A DNA stretch of 8,732 nucleotides, taken from the NCBI GenBank assembly GCA_047614125.1, contig JBLHHI010000130.1:1-8732 (forward strand), read 5' to 3'. Below, one piece after another: positions 1 through 5,523 of this stretch; within the stretch, counting starts at the first letter, position 1; the number at the start of each line of letters is the position of its first letter. Source of the stretch: JBLHHI01 sp047614125 (GTDB lineage Bacteria; Bacteroidota; Bacteroidia; NS11-12g; UBA9320). The notes under the pieces were generated by a model. The model saw nothing but the letters and a program-made list of their open reading frames with translations, had not been told where the DNA came from and did no database searches. Both the position numbers and the translations under genes were made by a program.

Positions 1-1
1 A

Positions 2-169
2 GATGAAACCGAGATGCGCAACATCAAGTTGATTGATATTATGGGCAAAACGGTCTACCAACAAGAGGTACGAACCGATCGAGTAGAGCTGGATTTATCT
101 ACACATGCCAACGGTATTTACTTCTTGCTCTTGCCATCGGGACAAAGTGTTAAAGTGATTAAGAACTAA
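2..169 (+). CDS. C-terminal end of a T9SS-exported protein (type A sorting domain), 5' partial
   Basis: The open frame enters from the left edge and gives 55 residues before a TAA at 167-169. The tail has the hallmarks of a Por/T9SS type A sorting domain: a beta-strand with IKLIDIMGKTVY (the usual 'v.l.d..Gk.v' block), then an L-D-L-S strand, an NGIYFLLL block (the usual 'GiYll.l'), and a short lysine-containing end, SVKVIKN. In Bacteroidota this domain directs proteins through the outer membrane by the type IX system, after which it is normally removed. The functional part of the protein lies outside the window, so its activity cannot be told. A strong terminator follows 21 nt after the stop, which supports this being the true gene end. 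A decayed copy of the same tail lies about 90 bases further on. Confidence 0.88.
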   Translation, partial: DETEMRNIKLIDIMGKTVYQQEVRTDRVELDLSTHANGIYFLLLPSGQSVKVIKN

Positions 170-190
170 GCATTTTAAGATTCTTAAAAG

Positions 191-225
191 AAAAAAGCCC
201 TCGCAGAACATGCGGGGGCTTTTTT
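191..225 (+). terminator. Rho-independent terminator of the T9SS-tail gene
   Basis: GCCCTCGCA (197-205) pairs with TGCGGGGGC (211-219), a 9-bp stem with one G-T wobble and a 5-nt loop. It is flanked by six A residues on the left and a run of T residues (220-225) on the right, so the stem can extend by A-T pairs. The T run serves the plus-strand gene ending at 169. The matching A run means it could also act on transcripts arriving from the right, though hutU has its own hairpins first. Confidence 0.9.
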
Positions 226-259
226 ATGCGTCTTGTGTCCAGCGCAAATGTTAAATTGC

Positions 260-304
260 TTGGTGTTACCATCTGGACAAAGCGTAAAGGTTATTAAGAA
301 TTAA
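260..304 (+). pseudogene. Relic of a second T9SS sorting-domain tail
   Basis: Codons 266-304 spell LPSGQSVKVIKN followed by TAA, exactly the last 12 residues and stop of the gene ending at 169. Seven of these codons differ in DNA, every time at the third base and always synonymously (for example TTG/TTA, TCG/TCT, AAC/AAT). The bases after the stop also match (AAGCATTT against AAGCATCT). Upstream of about 260 the similarity to the NGIYFLLL block fades and needs small indels, and the frame then runs back into the terminator, so no intact gene exists. This looks like the surviving 3' end of a tandem paralogue whose body was lost. Confidence 0.7.
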
Positions 305-431
305 GCATCTAACAATTGTAAAAACCTGAGTTCGATTAATCCTTGCGGTTCAGAACGCTTGTCAATAGTGAGATGCGAATGAAAATTGTGAAAAAATAGC
401 GGGCTATTTTGAACGATTTTGATGAAGTAGA

Positions 432-470
432 TTGCTGTTGCCAAGTGGAAATGAGAAATTTGCTTTTTAA
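432..470 (+). pseudogene. Possible third, badly decayed T9SS tail inside the inverted-repeat element
   Basis: Codons 432-470 read LLLPSGNEKFAF then TAA, which shares LLLPSG with the intact tail (LLLPSGQSVKVIKN). Short DNA islands upstream occur in the same order as in the intact gene: GAGATGCG near 370 (also near 11) and GAT-AGTAGA near 421 (also near 78). These would need large deletions to align. The match is short and could be chance, so this is only a suggestion. Confidence 0.2.
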
Positions 471-501
471 TAAAGCCGCATAGTCTTCCTTATCAGTTCT
501 T

Positions 502-519
502 GGTTTACCCCGGTAAACC
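502..519. repeat. 18-bp interrupted palindrome GGTTTACC-CC-GGTAAACC
   Basis: Two 8-base arms (502-509 and 512-519) are perfect reverse complements around a central CC. As RNA the stem would be seven pairs with a 4-nt loop. As DNA it resembles a binding site for a dimeric protein. It sits inside the inverted-repeat element with no adjacent gene start, so it may be part of the element's own structure. Confidence 0.5.
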
Positions 520-639
520 TACAAACATGACGCTTCGACTATACAATTTTATAAAAATCTGAACCTGCAAATATTAATCGAACTCAGGTTAAAAACAAAT
601 AAACCTAGGTGAATAGTGCGAAGATGATTTCACACCAAT

Positions 640-672
640 GCATACCCCGTTCCTTCAGGGCGGGGTGAATGC
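640..672. repeat. REP-like GC-rich hairpin 1
   Basis: ACCCCG (644-649) pairs with CGGGGT (661-666). Three further inner pairs form if one T is bulged, leaving a TTCA loop on the plus strand. Outside a two-base GA bulge, GCAT (640-643) pairs with ATGC (669-672). On the minus strand the apex reads CCTGAAGG. Hairpins of this build mark ends of IS200/IS605-type elements and REP sequences mobilised by REP-associated tyrosine transposases; which applies here is inference. There is no T tract. Confidence 0.6.
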
Positions 673-692
673 TCAGATCGTAACAACCTACA

Positions 693-717
693 TAGCCCAG
701 CAATTCAGTGCTGGGTA
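693..717. repeat. REP-like hairpin 2, just downstream of hutU
   Basis: CCCAGCA (696-702) and TGCTGGG (709-715) form a perfect 7-bp stem around a 6-nt loop. An outer TA/TA pair forms if one G is bulged. On the minus strand the loop is CTGAAT, sharing CTGAA with the apex of hairpin 1, which lies 20 nt away. It falls 23 nt past the hutU stop and may help end that transcript or protect its 3' end, but no run of T follows on the minus strand. Confidence 0.6.
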
Positions 718-738
718 CATATGATGAGAATGATGTTT

Positions 739-2391
739 TCAATCCAAACCCAATCCAAATGCATCTCGCGTTTTTTCTGCGATTTCATAGCCGGCATCGG
801 CATGTCGGATAACGCCCATGGCTGGATCGTTGTGCAAAACGCGGGCAATGCGCTCGTGTGCATCTTGCGTTCCATCGGCAACGATAACCATGCCAGCGTG
901 TAAGCTGTAGCCCATGCCCACACCGCCTCCGTGATGAAAGCTCACCCAAGAAGCACCACCAGCAGTATTAATTAAGGCATTTAGAATTGGCCAATCGGCA
1001 ACGGCGTCGCTGCCGTCTTTCATGGCCTCTGTTTCTCGGTTTGGAGATGCTACGCTGCCGGTATCTAAATGGTCGCGCCCAATAACAATAGGAGCGGAGA
1101 CCTCTCCGTTTTTAACCATTTCATTAAAAGCCAAGGCCGCCTTTTCGCGCTCTCCCATTTTCAACCAACAGATTCTGGCTGGCAATCCTTGAAAGGCTAT
1201 TTTTTCTCGGGCCATCGTCAACCATCGCAACAACCCTTCGTTTTCTGGGAAGAGTTCTTTGAGCTTTTCATCCAACGCATAAATATCGTTTTCATCGCCA
1301 CTCAACGCTACAAATCGGAACGGCCCGGAACCTTCGCAAAACAACGGACGAATGTAGGCTGGAACAAAACCTGGGAAATCAAAGGCATTTTTTAAGCCTT
1401 GCGCCAGTGCTTGACCTCGAATGTTATTGCCATAGTCGAACGTAATCGCTCCTTTTTTCTGCATGTCCAACATCAACTGCACATGCGTTTTCATGGAGTT
1501 TAGAGATTGTTTGCAATATTCCGCTGCATCTTTTTCGCGCAAATCCTTGGCTTCTTCAACCGACAATCCTTCGGGGAAATATCCTACCAACTCATCGTGG
1601 GCTGAAGTTTGGTCGGTTAGAGTATCTGGAATGATGTTTCGTTCCAACATCCGCTTCAATAAATCAATGGCATTACAGACTACACCAATCGAGATGGCAT
1701 TTTTGTTCTTGGCAGCTTCAACGGCCCAATCAATGCCTTCATCAATGTTGGAAGTCATCTTGTCGATGTAACGCGTATCCAATCTTTTTTGAACGCGCCA
1801 CTCTTCCATTTCGGCGGCTAAACAAATGCCTTCGTTCATAGTAATGGCCAAGGGCTGAGCTCCACCCATTCCACCCAAACCGGCAGTAACATTGAGTTTG
1901 CCAGCTAAGCTTCCATTAAAGTGAATCTTGGCCAAGGATAAATATGTTTCATAGGTGCCCTGAACAATTCCTTGTGAACCAATGTAAATCCAAGATCCGG
2001 CCGTCATCTGACCGTACATCATTAAACCTTTTTTCTCCAGCTCGTTAAAAACTTCCCAATTGGCCCAATGTCCCACCAAGTTTGAATTGGCAATGAGCAC
2101 CCGGGGTGCATTTTTATGTGACCGTAAAACTCCTACGGGCTTGCCGGATTGAACTAAGAGTGTTTCATCTTCTTCCAAATTTTTTAAAGCATGAATAATG
2201 CCATCAAAGGCTGGCCAATTGCGGGCTGCTTTACCTCGTCCACCGTATACGATCAGATCTTCTGGCCGTTCAGCAACGTCTGGGTCGAGATTGTTTTGCA
2301 ACATTCGAAAGGCTGCTTCTTGAACCCAACCTTTGCAATGCAACTTGGTACCTGTTGGAGATTTTATAACGCGTTTTGGAGTTGTAGACAT
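739..2391 (-). CDS. hutU: Urocanate hydratase (urocanase)
   Basis: The 550-residue product is a full-length cytoplasmic urocanase (EC 4.2.1.49), which adds water to urocanate to give imidazolonepropionate, the second step of histidine breakdown, using tightly bound NAD+ as an electrophile. Visible family blocks are YGGRGKAARNW (49-59), the glycine-rich LGGMGGAQPLA (172-182) of the NAD-binding region, QTSAHD (261-266), FCEGSGPFRFVALSG (351-365), ARICW (405-409) whose Cys408 corresponds to the conserved active-site cysteine, and FHHGGGVGMGYS (485-496). The length matches the standard bacterial form. The ATG at 2391 puts MSTTPKRVIKSPTG directly before the conserved start of the fold. A TTG/TAnnTTTG promoter lies upstream. 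No hutH, hutI or hutG is in view, so the pathway must be completed elsewhere. Two hairpins follow the stop. Confidence 0.97.
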   Translation of the reverse strand: MSTTPKRVIKSPTGTKLHCKGWVQEAAFRMLQNNLDPDVAERPEDLIVYGGRGKAARNWPAFDGIIHALKNLEEDETLLVQSGKPVGVLRSHKNAPRVLIANSNLVGHWANWEVFNELEKKGLMMYGQMTAGSWIYIGSQGIVQGTYETYLSLAKIHFNGSLAGKLNVTAGLGGMGGAQPLAITMNEGICLAAEMEEWRVQKRLDTRYIDKMTSNIDEGIDWAVEAAKNKNAISIGVVCNAIDLLKRMLERNIIPDTLTDQTSAHDELVGYFPEGLSVEEAKDLREKDAAEYCKQSLNSMKTHVQLMLDMQKKGAITFDYGNNIRGQALAQGLKNAFDFPGFVPAYIRPLFCEGSGPFRFVALSGDENDIYALDEKLKELFPENEGLLRWLTMAREKIAFQGLPARICWLKMGEREKAALAFNEMVKNGEVSAPIVIGRDHLDTGSVASPNRETEAMKDGSDAVADWPILNALINTAGGASWVSFHHGGGVGMGYSLHAGMVIVADGTQDAHERIARVLHNDPAMGVIRHADAGYEIAEKTRDAFGLGLD

Positions 2392-2419
2392 CTGGAATAA
2401 AGTTTTTTGAATGAATGGG

Positions 2420-2449
2420 CAAAATTAAACAGTTTAAGCCATCCAACAA
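2420..2449 (-). promoter_or_regulatory. Predicted hutU promoter (Bacteroidota type)
   Basis: Read on the minus strand, TTG (2449-2447) is followed after 19 nt by TAATTTTG (2427-2420). This is an exact match to the TAnnTTTG -7 box with the usual TTG -33 box. The -7 box ends 28 nt before the hutU ATG, leaving a leader of roughly 20-odd nt. Confidence 0.6.
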
Positions 2450-2463
2450 TTTCTGATAAATTA

Positions 2464-2492
2464 TTGTTAGTCATGCCGATAACGTATTTTTG
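2464..2492 (+). promoter_or_regulatory. Predicted promoter of the flavoenzyme gene
   Basis: TTG (2464-2466), an 18-nt spacer and TATTTTTG (2485-2492) match the Bacteroidota -33/-7 pattern exactly. The -7 box ends only 6 nt before the ATG at 2499, so transcription should begin at or next to the start codon. It faces the hutU promoter, and the two -33 boxes are 14 nt apart. Confidence 0.6.
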
Positions 2493-2498
2493 GAAGCC

Positions 2499-3494
2499 AT
2501 GGCAACAAATCCCTTATTTAACACTTCAATTACCCGAATGCTGGGCATTGAATTTCCCATAATTCTGGCGCCCATGTTTCTGGTGAGCAATGCCGCCATG
2601 GTTAAGGAAGCCAATAAAGCAGGCATTTCGGGTGCAATACCAGCCCTGAATTATCGCACCATCGACGAGCTAAAAGCAGCCATAAACCACATGAAATCAA
2701 ATGGTTGTACGTCTATAGGGATTAATCTCATTGTAAACAAATCCAACTTTAAATATAAGGAGCAGCTAAAAACGTGTTGCGAACTGGGCATCGACTACTT
2801 CATTACCTCGTTGGGCAGTCCAGAAGAAACCATTCGTGAAGCGCATAAGGTTGGGATTAAAGTATTTTGTGATGTTACTGATTTACGATATGCCAAAAAA
2901 GTAGAGGCCATGGGGGCCGATGGCGTAATAGCCGTAAACCAGGAAGCGGGTGGCCATGCAGGGAATATTCCTGCCCACGAATTGATCCCAATGTTAAAAA
3001 AATCGTGTAAGATACCGGTGATTTCTGCCGGAGGAGTGGGTGATTATCAATCGTTGATCAAGATGCTGGAATTGGGCGCAGACGCCGTTTCGGTTGGAAC
3101 CATTTTTATTGCAACCGATGAGGCTCCAGTGAGCGATGCCTATAAACAAGCCATTGTTGATTATAAGGCGGTGGATATTGTTCGAACTACAAAGTTGTCG
3201 GGAACGCCATGTACCGTAATCAAAACGCCATATGTTGAGCAGATTGGTACAGAGCAAAACTGGCTAGAACGCCTGTTAAATAAGAACAAGAAATTAAAAA
3301 AGTGGATGAAGGCCTTCACCTTTGTAAAGGGTATGAAAAACTTAGAAAAGGCGGCCTTTAGCGCTACGTATAAAACGGTTTGGTGCGCCGGGCCAACGGT
3401 TGAATTTGTACATAAAATTCAGCCCATTTCGGAAGTCGTTAAAAAGTTGACTGAACCCATTTTAAAATCCAGTGTCCCTAGAACAAATATCTAA
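2499..3494 (+). CDS. Nitronate monooxygenase-type flavoprotein (2-nitropropane dioxygenase family)
   Basis: The 331-residue protein is a TIM-barrel FMN enzyme of the NMO/YrpB family. Family members oxidise alkyl nitronates with O2, but the fold is shared with FabK-type enoyl-ACP reductases, so the substrate is not settled. Seen: LGIEFPIILAPM (15-26) at the barrel start, QEAGGHAG (148-155) with His153 at the position of the catalytic histidine, ISAGGVGD (175-182) and GADAVSVGTIFIAT (193-206) for phosphate and FMN binding, and SGTPCTVIKTPYVE (234-247) near the C-terminus. A TTG three codons upstream (2490) could start translation but overlaps the predicted -7 promoter box, so I chose the ATG. 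The next gene begins 7 nt after the stop, which implies shared transcription and coupled translation. Confidence 0.85.
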   Translation: MATNPLFNTSITRMLGIEFPIILAPMFLVSNAAMVKEANKAGISGAIPALNYRTIDELKAAINHMKSNGCTSIGINLIVNKSNFKYKEQLKTCCELGIDYFITSLGSPEETIREAHKVGIKVFCDVTDLRYAKKVEAMGADGVIAVNQEAGGHAGNIPAHELIPMLKKSCKIPVISAGGVGDYQSLIKMLELGADAVSVGTIFIATDEAPVSDAYKQAIVDYKAVDIVRTTKLSGTPCTVIKTPYVEQIGTEQNWLERLLNKNKKLKKWMKAFTFVKGMKNLEKAAFSATYKTVWCAGPTVEFVHKIQPISEVVKKLTEPILKSSVPRTNI

Positions 3495-3501
3495 GAAATC
3501 G

Positions 3502-3987
3502 ATGGAAGTAGGAACAGACATGCGCTTGCTCAGAAAGGCCAATTGGAAACTTTGGCTCTTTGCGGTTGTAAAAATTCCGATGATCAATTTTTGTCGACCC
3601 AGAATTACAGAGCTGAGCGATGCATCCATAAAAGTAAAAATTAAATTGCGCAGAAGAACGCGTAACCATCTCAACAGCATGTATTTAGGTGTAATGGCCG
3701 TGGGTGCCGATTTGGCCAGCGGAATGTTGGCTTTTCATCATATGGATCGCACAGGCATACAGGCCTCACTCATTTTTAAAGATATGAAGGTTCAATACCT
3801 GAAAAGAGCAGAAAGCGACGTTTTTTTTTGCTGCGATATGGGAGCAGAAGTTCGTAAGATGCTGACCAACTCAAAGGAAAGTGGCGAACGCCAAACGGAA
3901 ATGATTAAGGTTCTGGCAAAATGCGGGGAGGAAGTGGTGGCCGAATTCGATTTGGGCTTGTCGCTAAAAGTAATTACCAACAAATAA
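3502..3987 (+). CDS. DUF4442 hotdog-fold protein, possible acyl-CoA thioesterase
   Basis: The 161-residue product resembles DUF4442 proteins, part of the hotdog superfamily that includes PaaI-type thioesterases. A hydrophobic start (KLWLFAVVKIPMINF, 16-30) leads into PRITELSDASIKVKI (33-47) and the more diagnostic RNHLNSMYLGVMAVGADLAS (54-73), where the central helix of the hotdog with its N-x-x-x-x-x-x-G region would lie. Two cysteines (110, 111) follow a run of nine T. I chose ATG 3502, 7 nt after the preceding stop. GTG 3472 would overlap that gene by 23 nt and ATG 3520 would shorten the protein by six residues. Pairing with the flavoenzyme suggests a joint role, perhaps on acyl substrates, but the sequence does not show the substrate. 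Confidence 0.75.
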   Translation: MEVGTDMRLLRKANWKLWLFAVVKIPMINFCRPRITELSDASIKVKIKLRRRTRNHLNSMYLGVMAVGADLASGMLAFHHMDRTGIQASLIFKDMKVQYLKRAESDVFFCCDMGAEVRKMLTNSKESGERQTEMIKVLAKCGEEVVAEFDLGLSLKVITNK

Positions 3988-4027
3988 ATAACGTAACTAT
4001 AATAATAACACAGAAAAGTACACAACA

Positions 4028-4666
4028 ATGGTATCAAAAAAGTACAAAGAAGTATTTGAAAACAATCGTAAATGGGTGGAAGATGTGAAAGCTTCGGATG
4101 CTCAATTTTTTGAAAAACTATCCAAAGCACAAAACCCGGATTTCTTGTTCATTGGATGTTCCGATAGTAGGGTGCCGGCCAACCAGATTATGGGTCTCGA
4201 GCCCGGCGATGTATTTGTTCATAGAAACATCGCTAACATGGTGGTTTCTACCGACTTAAACATTCAAAGTGTAATTGAATATGCCGTTGTTCACTTAGGG
4301 GTTAAACACATAGTAGTTTGCGGACACTACGGTTGCGGTGGGGTAAATGCCGCCATGCAAAGCCAAGATCTGGGCCTGTTAAATGGGTGGCTTCGAAACA
4401 TTCGCGATGTGTTCAGAACGCATATGGATGAACTCGATGCAATCAAAGATAAAGAAGCACAATTCAAGCGATTGGTTGAACTCAATGTGCAGGAGCAATG
4501 CATCAACGTAATAAAGATTGCATCGGTTCAAAAGCATTACAACGACCATCAATTTCCGATTGTGCATGGTTGGGTTTACGATTTACGCAACGGTTTATTA
4601 ATGGACTTAGATCTGGATTTTGAATCCATCTTGGGCAGGATTCAAAAGATTTACGATTTACATTAA
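4028..4666 (+). CDS. can: Beta-class carbonic anhydrase
   Basis: The 212-residue product interconverts CO2 and bicarbonate in the cytoplasm. The zinc ligands and catalytic pair of the beta class are all present: Cys44-Ser-Asp46-Ser-Arg48, then His100 and Cys103 in HYGCGG. The whole chain follows E. coli Can (FFEKL, GLEPGDVFVHRN, STDLNIQSVIEYAV, LLNGWLRNIRD, ELNVQEQ, HGWVYDLRNGLL). Of the three residues that form the inhibitory bicarbonate pocket in the E. coli-type enzymes, Arg (66) and the C-terminal Tyr (in HGWVYDL) are kept, but the tryptophan before GCSDSR is replaced by Phe41. The gene lies 40 nt after the DUF4442 gene with no clear promoter between, so it may be read through from upstream. 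There is no signal peptide. The ATG is preceded by an A-rich leader. Confidence 0.95.
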   Translation: MVSKKYKEVFENNRKWVEDVKASDAQFFEKLSKAQNPDFLFIGCSDSRVPANQIMGLEPGDVFVHRNIANMVVSTDLNIQSVIEYAVVHLGVKHIVVCGHYGCGGVNAAMQSQDLGLLNGWLRNIRDVFRTHMDELDAIKDKEAQFKRLVELNVQEQCINVIKIASVQKHYNDHQFPIVHGWVYDLRNGLLMDLDLDFESILGRIQKIYDLH

Positions 4667-4973
4667 GGCCTAGATCCAACAAATATTTAAATATTTGAAA
4701 GCGAAGTAAACCCTCGAACTTTATGTACAAGGTGATTGCTGCAACTTATTTAACCATTGATCCAAGCGTCAATAAAAATAAGTGCTAAACAATCTTTATT
4801 TAAGTAAGGGGTGCAAGCATAGGCCTATTATTTTTCGAACATCTTGAATTTGAGCAACTTACAATTAAACGGTTATTATCACCTTTTTGAAATTTGAGCC
4901 ATATTTCATACTGAAAACGAATGCAATTTCTTTGAATAATAATTTATATTCGTTAAGAAAATAAAATATTATA
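4667..4973. other. 307-bp AT-rich intergenic gap
   Basis: No gene is seen here. Besides the 18-bp palindrome it holds a 10-bp palindrome ATAGGCCTAT (4819-4828), a near TAnnTTTG box (TATTTTTC, 4829-4836) without a TTG partner at the right distance, and two near-identical stretches, TTGAATTTGAGCAA and TTGAAATTTGAGCCA, about 36 bp apart around 4848-4898. The last 50 bases before the next gene are almost pure A/T. The promoter of the acetyltransferase gene must lie here or further upstream but cannot be placed. Confidence 0.5.
4680..4697. repeat. Perfect 18-bp AT-only-core palindrome
   Basis: CAAATATTTAAATATTTG reads the same on both strands without a spacer. It begins 13 nt after the carbonic anhydrase stop. 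A gapless palindrome of this type is more like a protein-binding site or melting site than an RNA terminator, and no T tract follows. Confidence 0.5.
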
Positions 4974-5486
4974 TTGATTGAATTACTCACAAATCGGCTG
5001 GTTATTAACGAGTTAACCGAGTCGGATGCTGATTTTATTTTGCGCTTGGTGAATTCACCTACTTGGATTGAAAACATTGGTGATCGAGGTTTGCGTACGA
5101 TTCCAGACGCCATCGAATTTATAAAAGAAGGACCAATGACTAGCTATAAATCGCTTGGCGTTGGATTGTGGCGTGTGGCATTAAGTGAAAATCGGATGCC
5201 CATAGGCATTTGCGGATTGCTAAAACGAGAAAGCCTTCCATACATGGACATCGGCATGGCCTTTTTACCGGAGTACACCAGACAGGGGTACGCAACGGAG
5301 GCTGCTACTACCTGTGTTCGCTATGCTTTTTATGAAAAGGATGCGCATGAAATACTTGCCGTTACCTCCAAAGAAAATGAACGGGCTGTTGCCTTGCTCA
5401 AGCGATTGAAGTTTTCGTATCAACGCGAAATACCTTTTACAGCCGAAGAAAAACTGCAGTTGTATTGCTTAAAAGAGGCGATTTAA
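4974..5486 (+). CDS. GNAT-family N-acetyltransferase (RimJ/RimL-like)
   Basis: The 170-residue protein has the RimL-type opening TNRLVINELTESDADFILRLVN (6-27), a central strand VGLWRVALSENRMPIGICGLL, the acetyl-CoA motif A in IGMAFLPEYTRQGYATEA (93-110), where R-Q-G-Y-A-T is the pyrophosphate loop, and ENERAVALLKRLKF (135-148). Such enzymes acetylate amines on proteins, antibiotics or small metabolites; the target here is unknown. An in-frame TAA at 4962-4964 and no ATG before residue 55 force a non-ATG start; TTG at 4974 gives the canonical N-terminus. The gene stands alone and faces the lpxB operon. Its stop codon lies inside a hairpin loop. Confidence 0.88.
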   Translation: MIELLTNRLVINELTESDADFILRLVNSPTWIENIGDRGLRTIPDAIEFIKEGPMTSYKSLGVGLWRVALSENRMPIGICGLLKRESLPYMDIGMAFLPEYTRQGYATEAATTCVRYAFYEKDAHEILAVTSKENERAVALLKRLKFSYQREIPFTAEEKLQLYCLKEAI

Positions 5487-5497
5487 GATTGCCTCTT
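5473..5497 (+). terminator. Stop-codon hairpin ending the acetyltransferase gene
   Basis: AAGAGGC (5473-5479) pairs perfectly with GCCTCTT (5491-5497). Inner GATT/GATT can add A-T and G-T wobble pairs, leaving the TAA stop as the apex. The downstream sequence is only weakly T-containing, so termination strength is doubtful. It could instead protect the mRNA end. Confidence 0.45.
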
Positions 5498-5523
5498 CTG
5501 ATAAAATAGTTCTGCTAATTGTC

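Larger units (their letters stand above)
323..590. mobile_element. 268-bp element with 32/33-nt terminal inverted repeats (MITE-like or collapsed IS)
   Basis: The left end, 323-354, begins AACCTGAGTTCGATTAAT. Its exact 18-nt reverse complement closes the element at 573-590. Beyond the perfect part the ends keep matching inward (TTGC, then GGTTCAGA) with a 2-base mismatch and one single-base indel, giving arms 323-354 and 558-590. Ends of this size and a short interior without a transposase gene fit a non-autonomous transposable element or the remnant of an insertion sequence. Both flanks are A-rich (AAA on each side), so a target duplication cannot be told from composition. The family is not recognised. 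It begins 18 nt after the stop of the decayed T9SS tail. Confidence 0.6.

Noticed and set aside
328..343. GAGTTCGATTAATCC looks like a tRNA T-loop
   Set aside because: No flanking T-stem pairs, acceptor stem or anticodon arm; the motif is simply part of the terminal inverted repeat.
301..489. Minus-strand open frame of 62 codons across the inverted-repeat element, a possible transposase remnant
   Set aside because: It has no start codon, no recognisable transposase motif, and ends in unrelated DNA beyond the element; a stretch this long is expected by chance.
696..715. Hairpin 2 as a classical rho-independent terminator of hutU
   Set aside because: No T run follows the stem on the minus strand; the sequence continues with mixed bases, so I list it as a repeat.
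1069..1395. Plus-strand open frame of 108 codons within hutU
   Set aside because: Lies wholly inside the unmistakable urocanase gene on the other strand and its translation shows no family features; it is a shadow, as are the similar frames at 1463-1771 and 6558-6860.
3472..3501. GTG start for the DUF4442 gene
   Set aside because: It adds ten residues with no family similarity and overlaps the upstream gene by 23 nt; ATG 3502 gives a better N-terminus.
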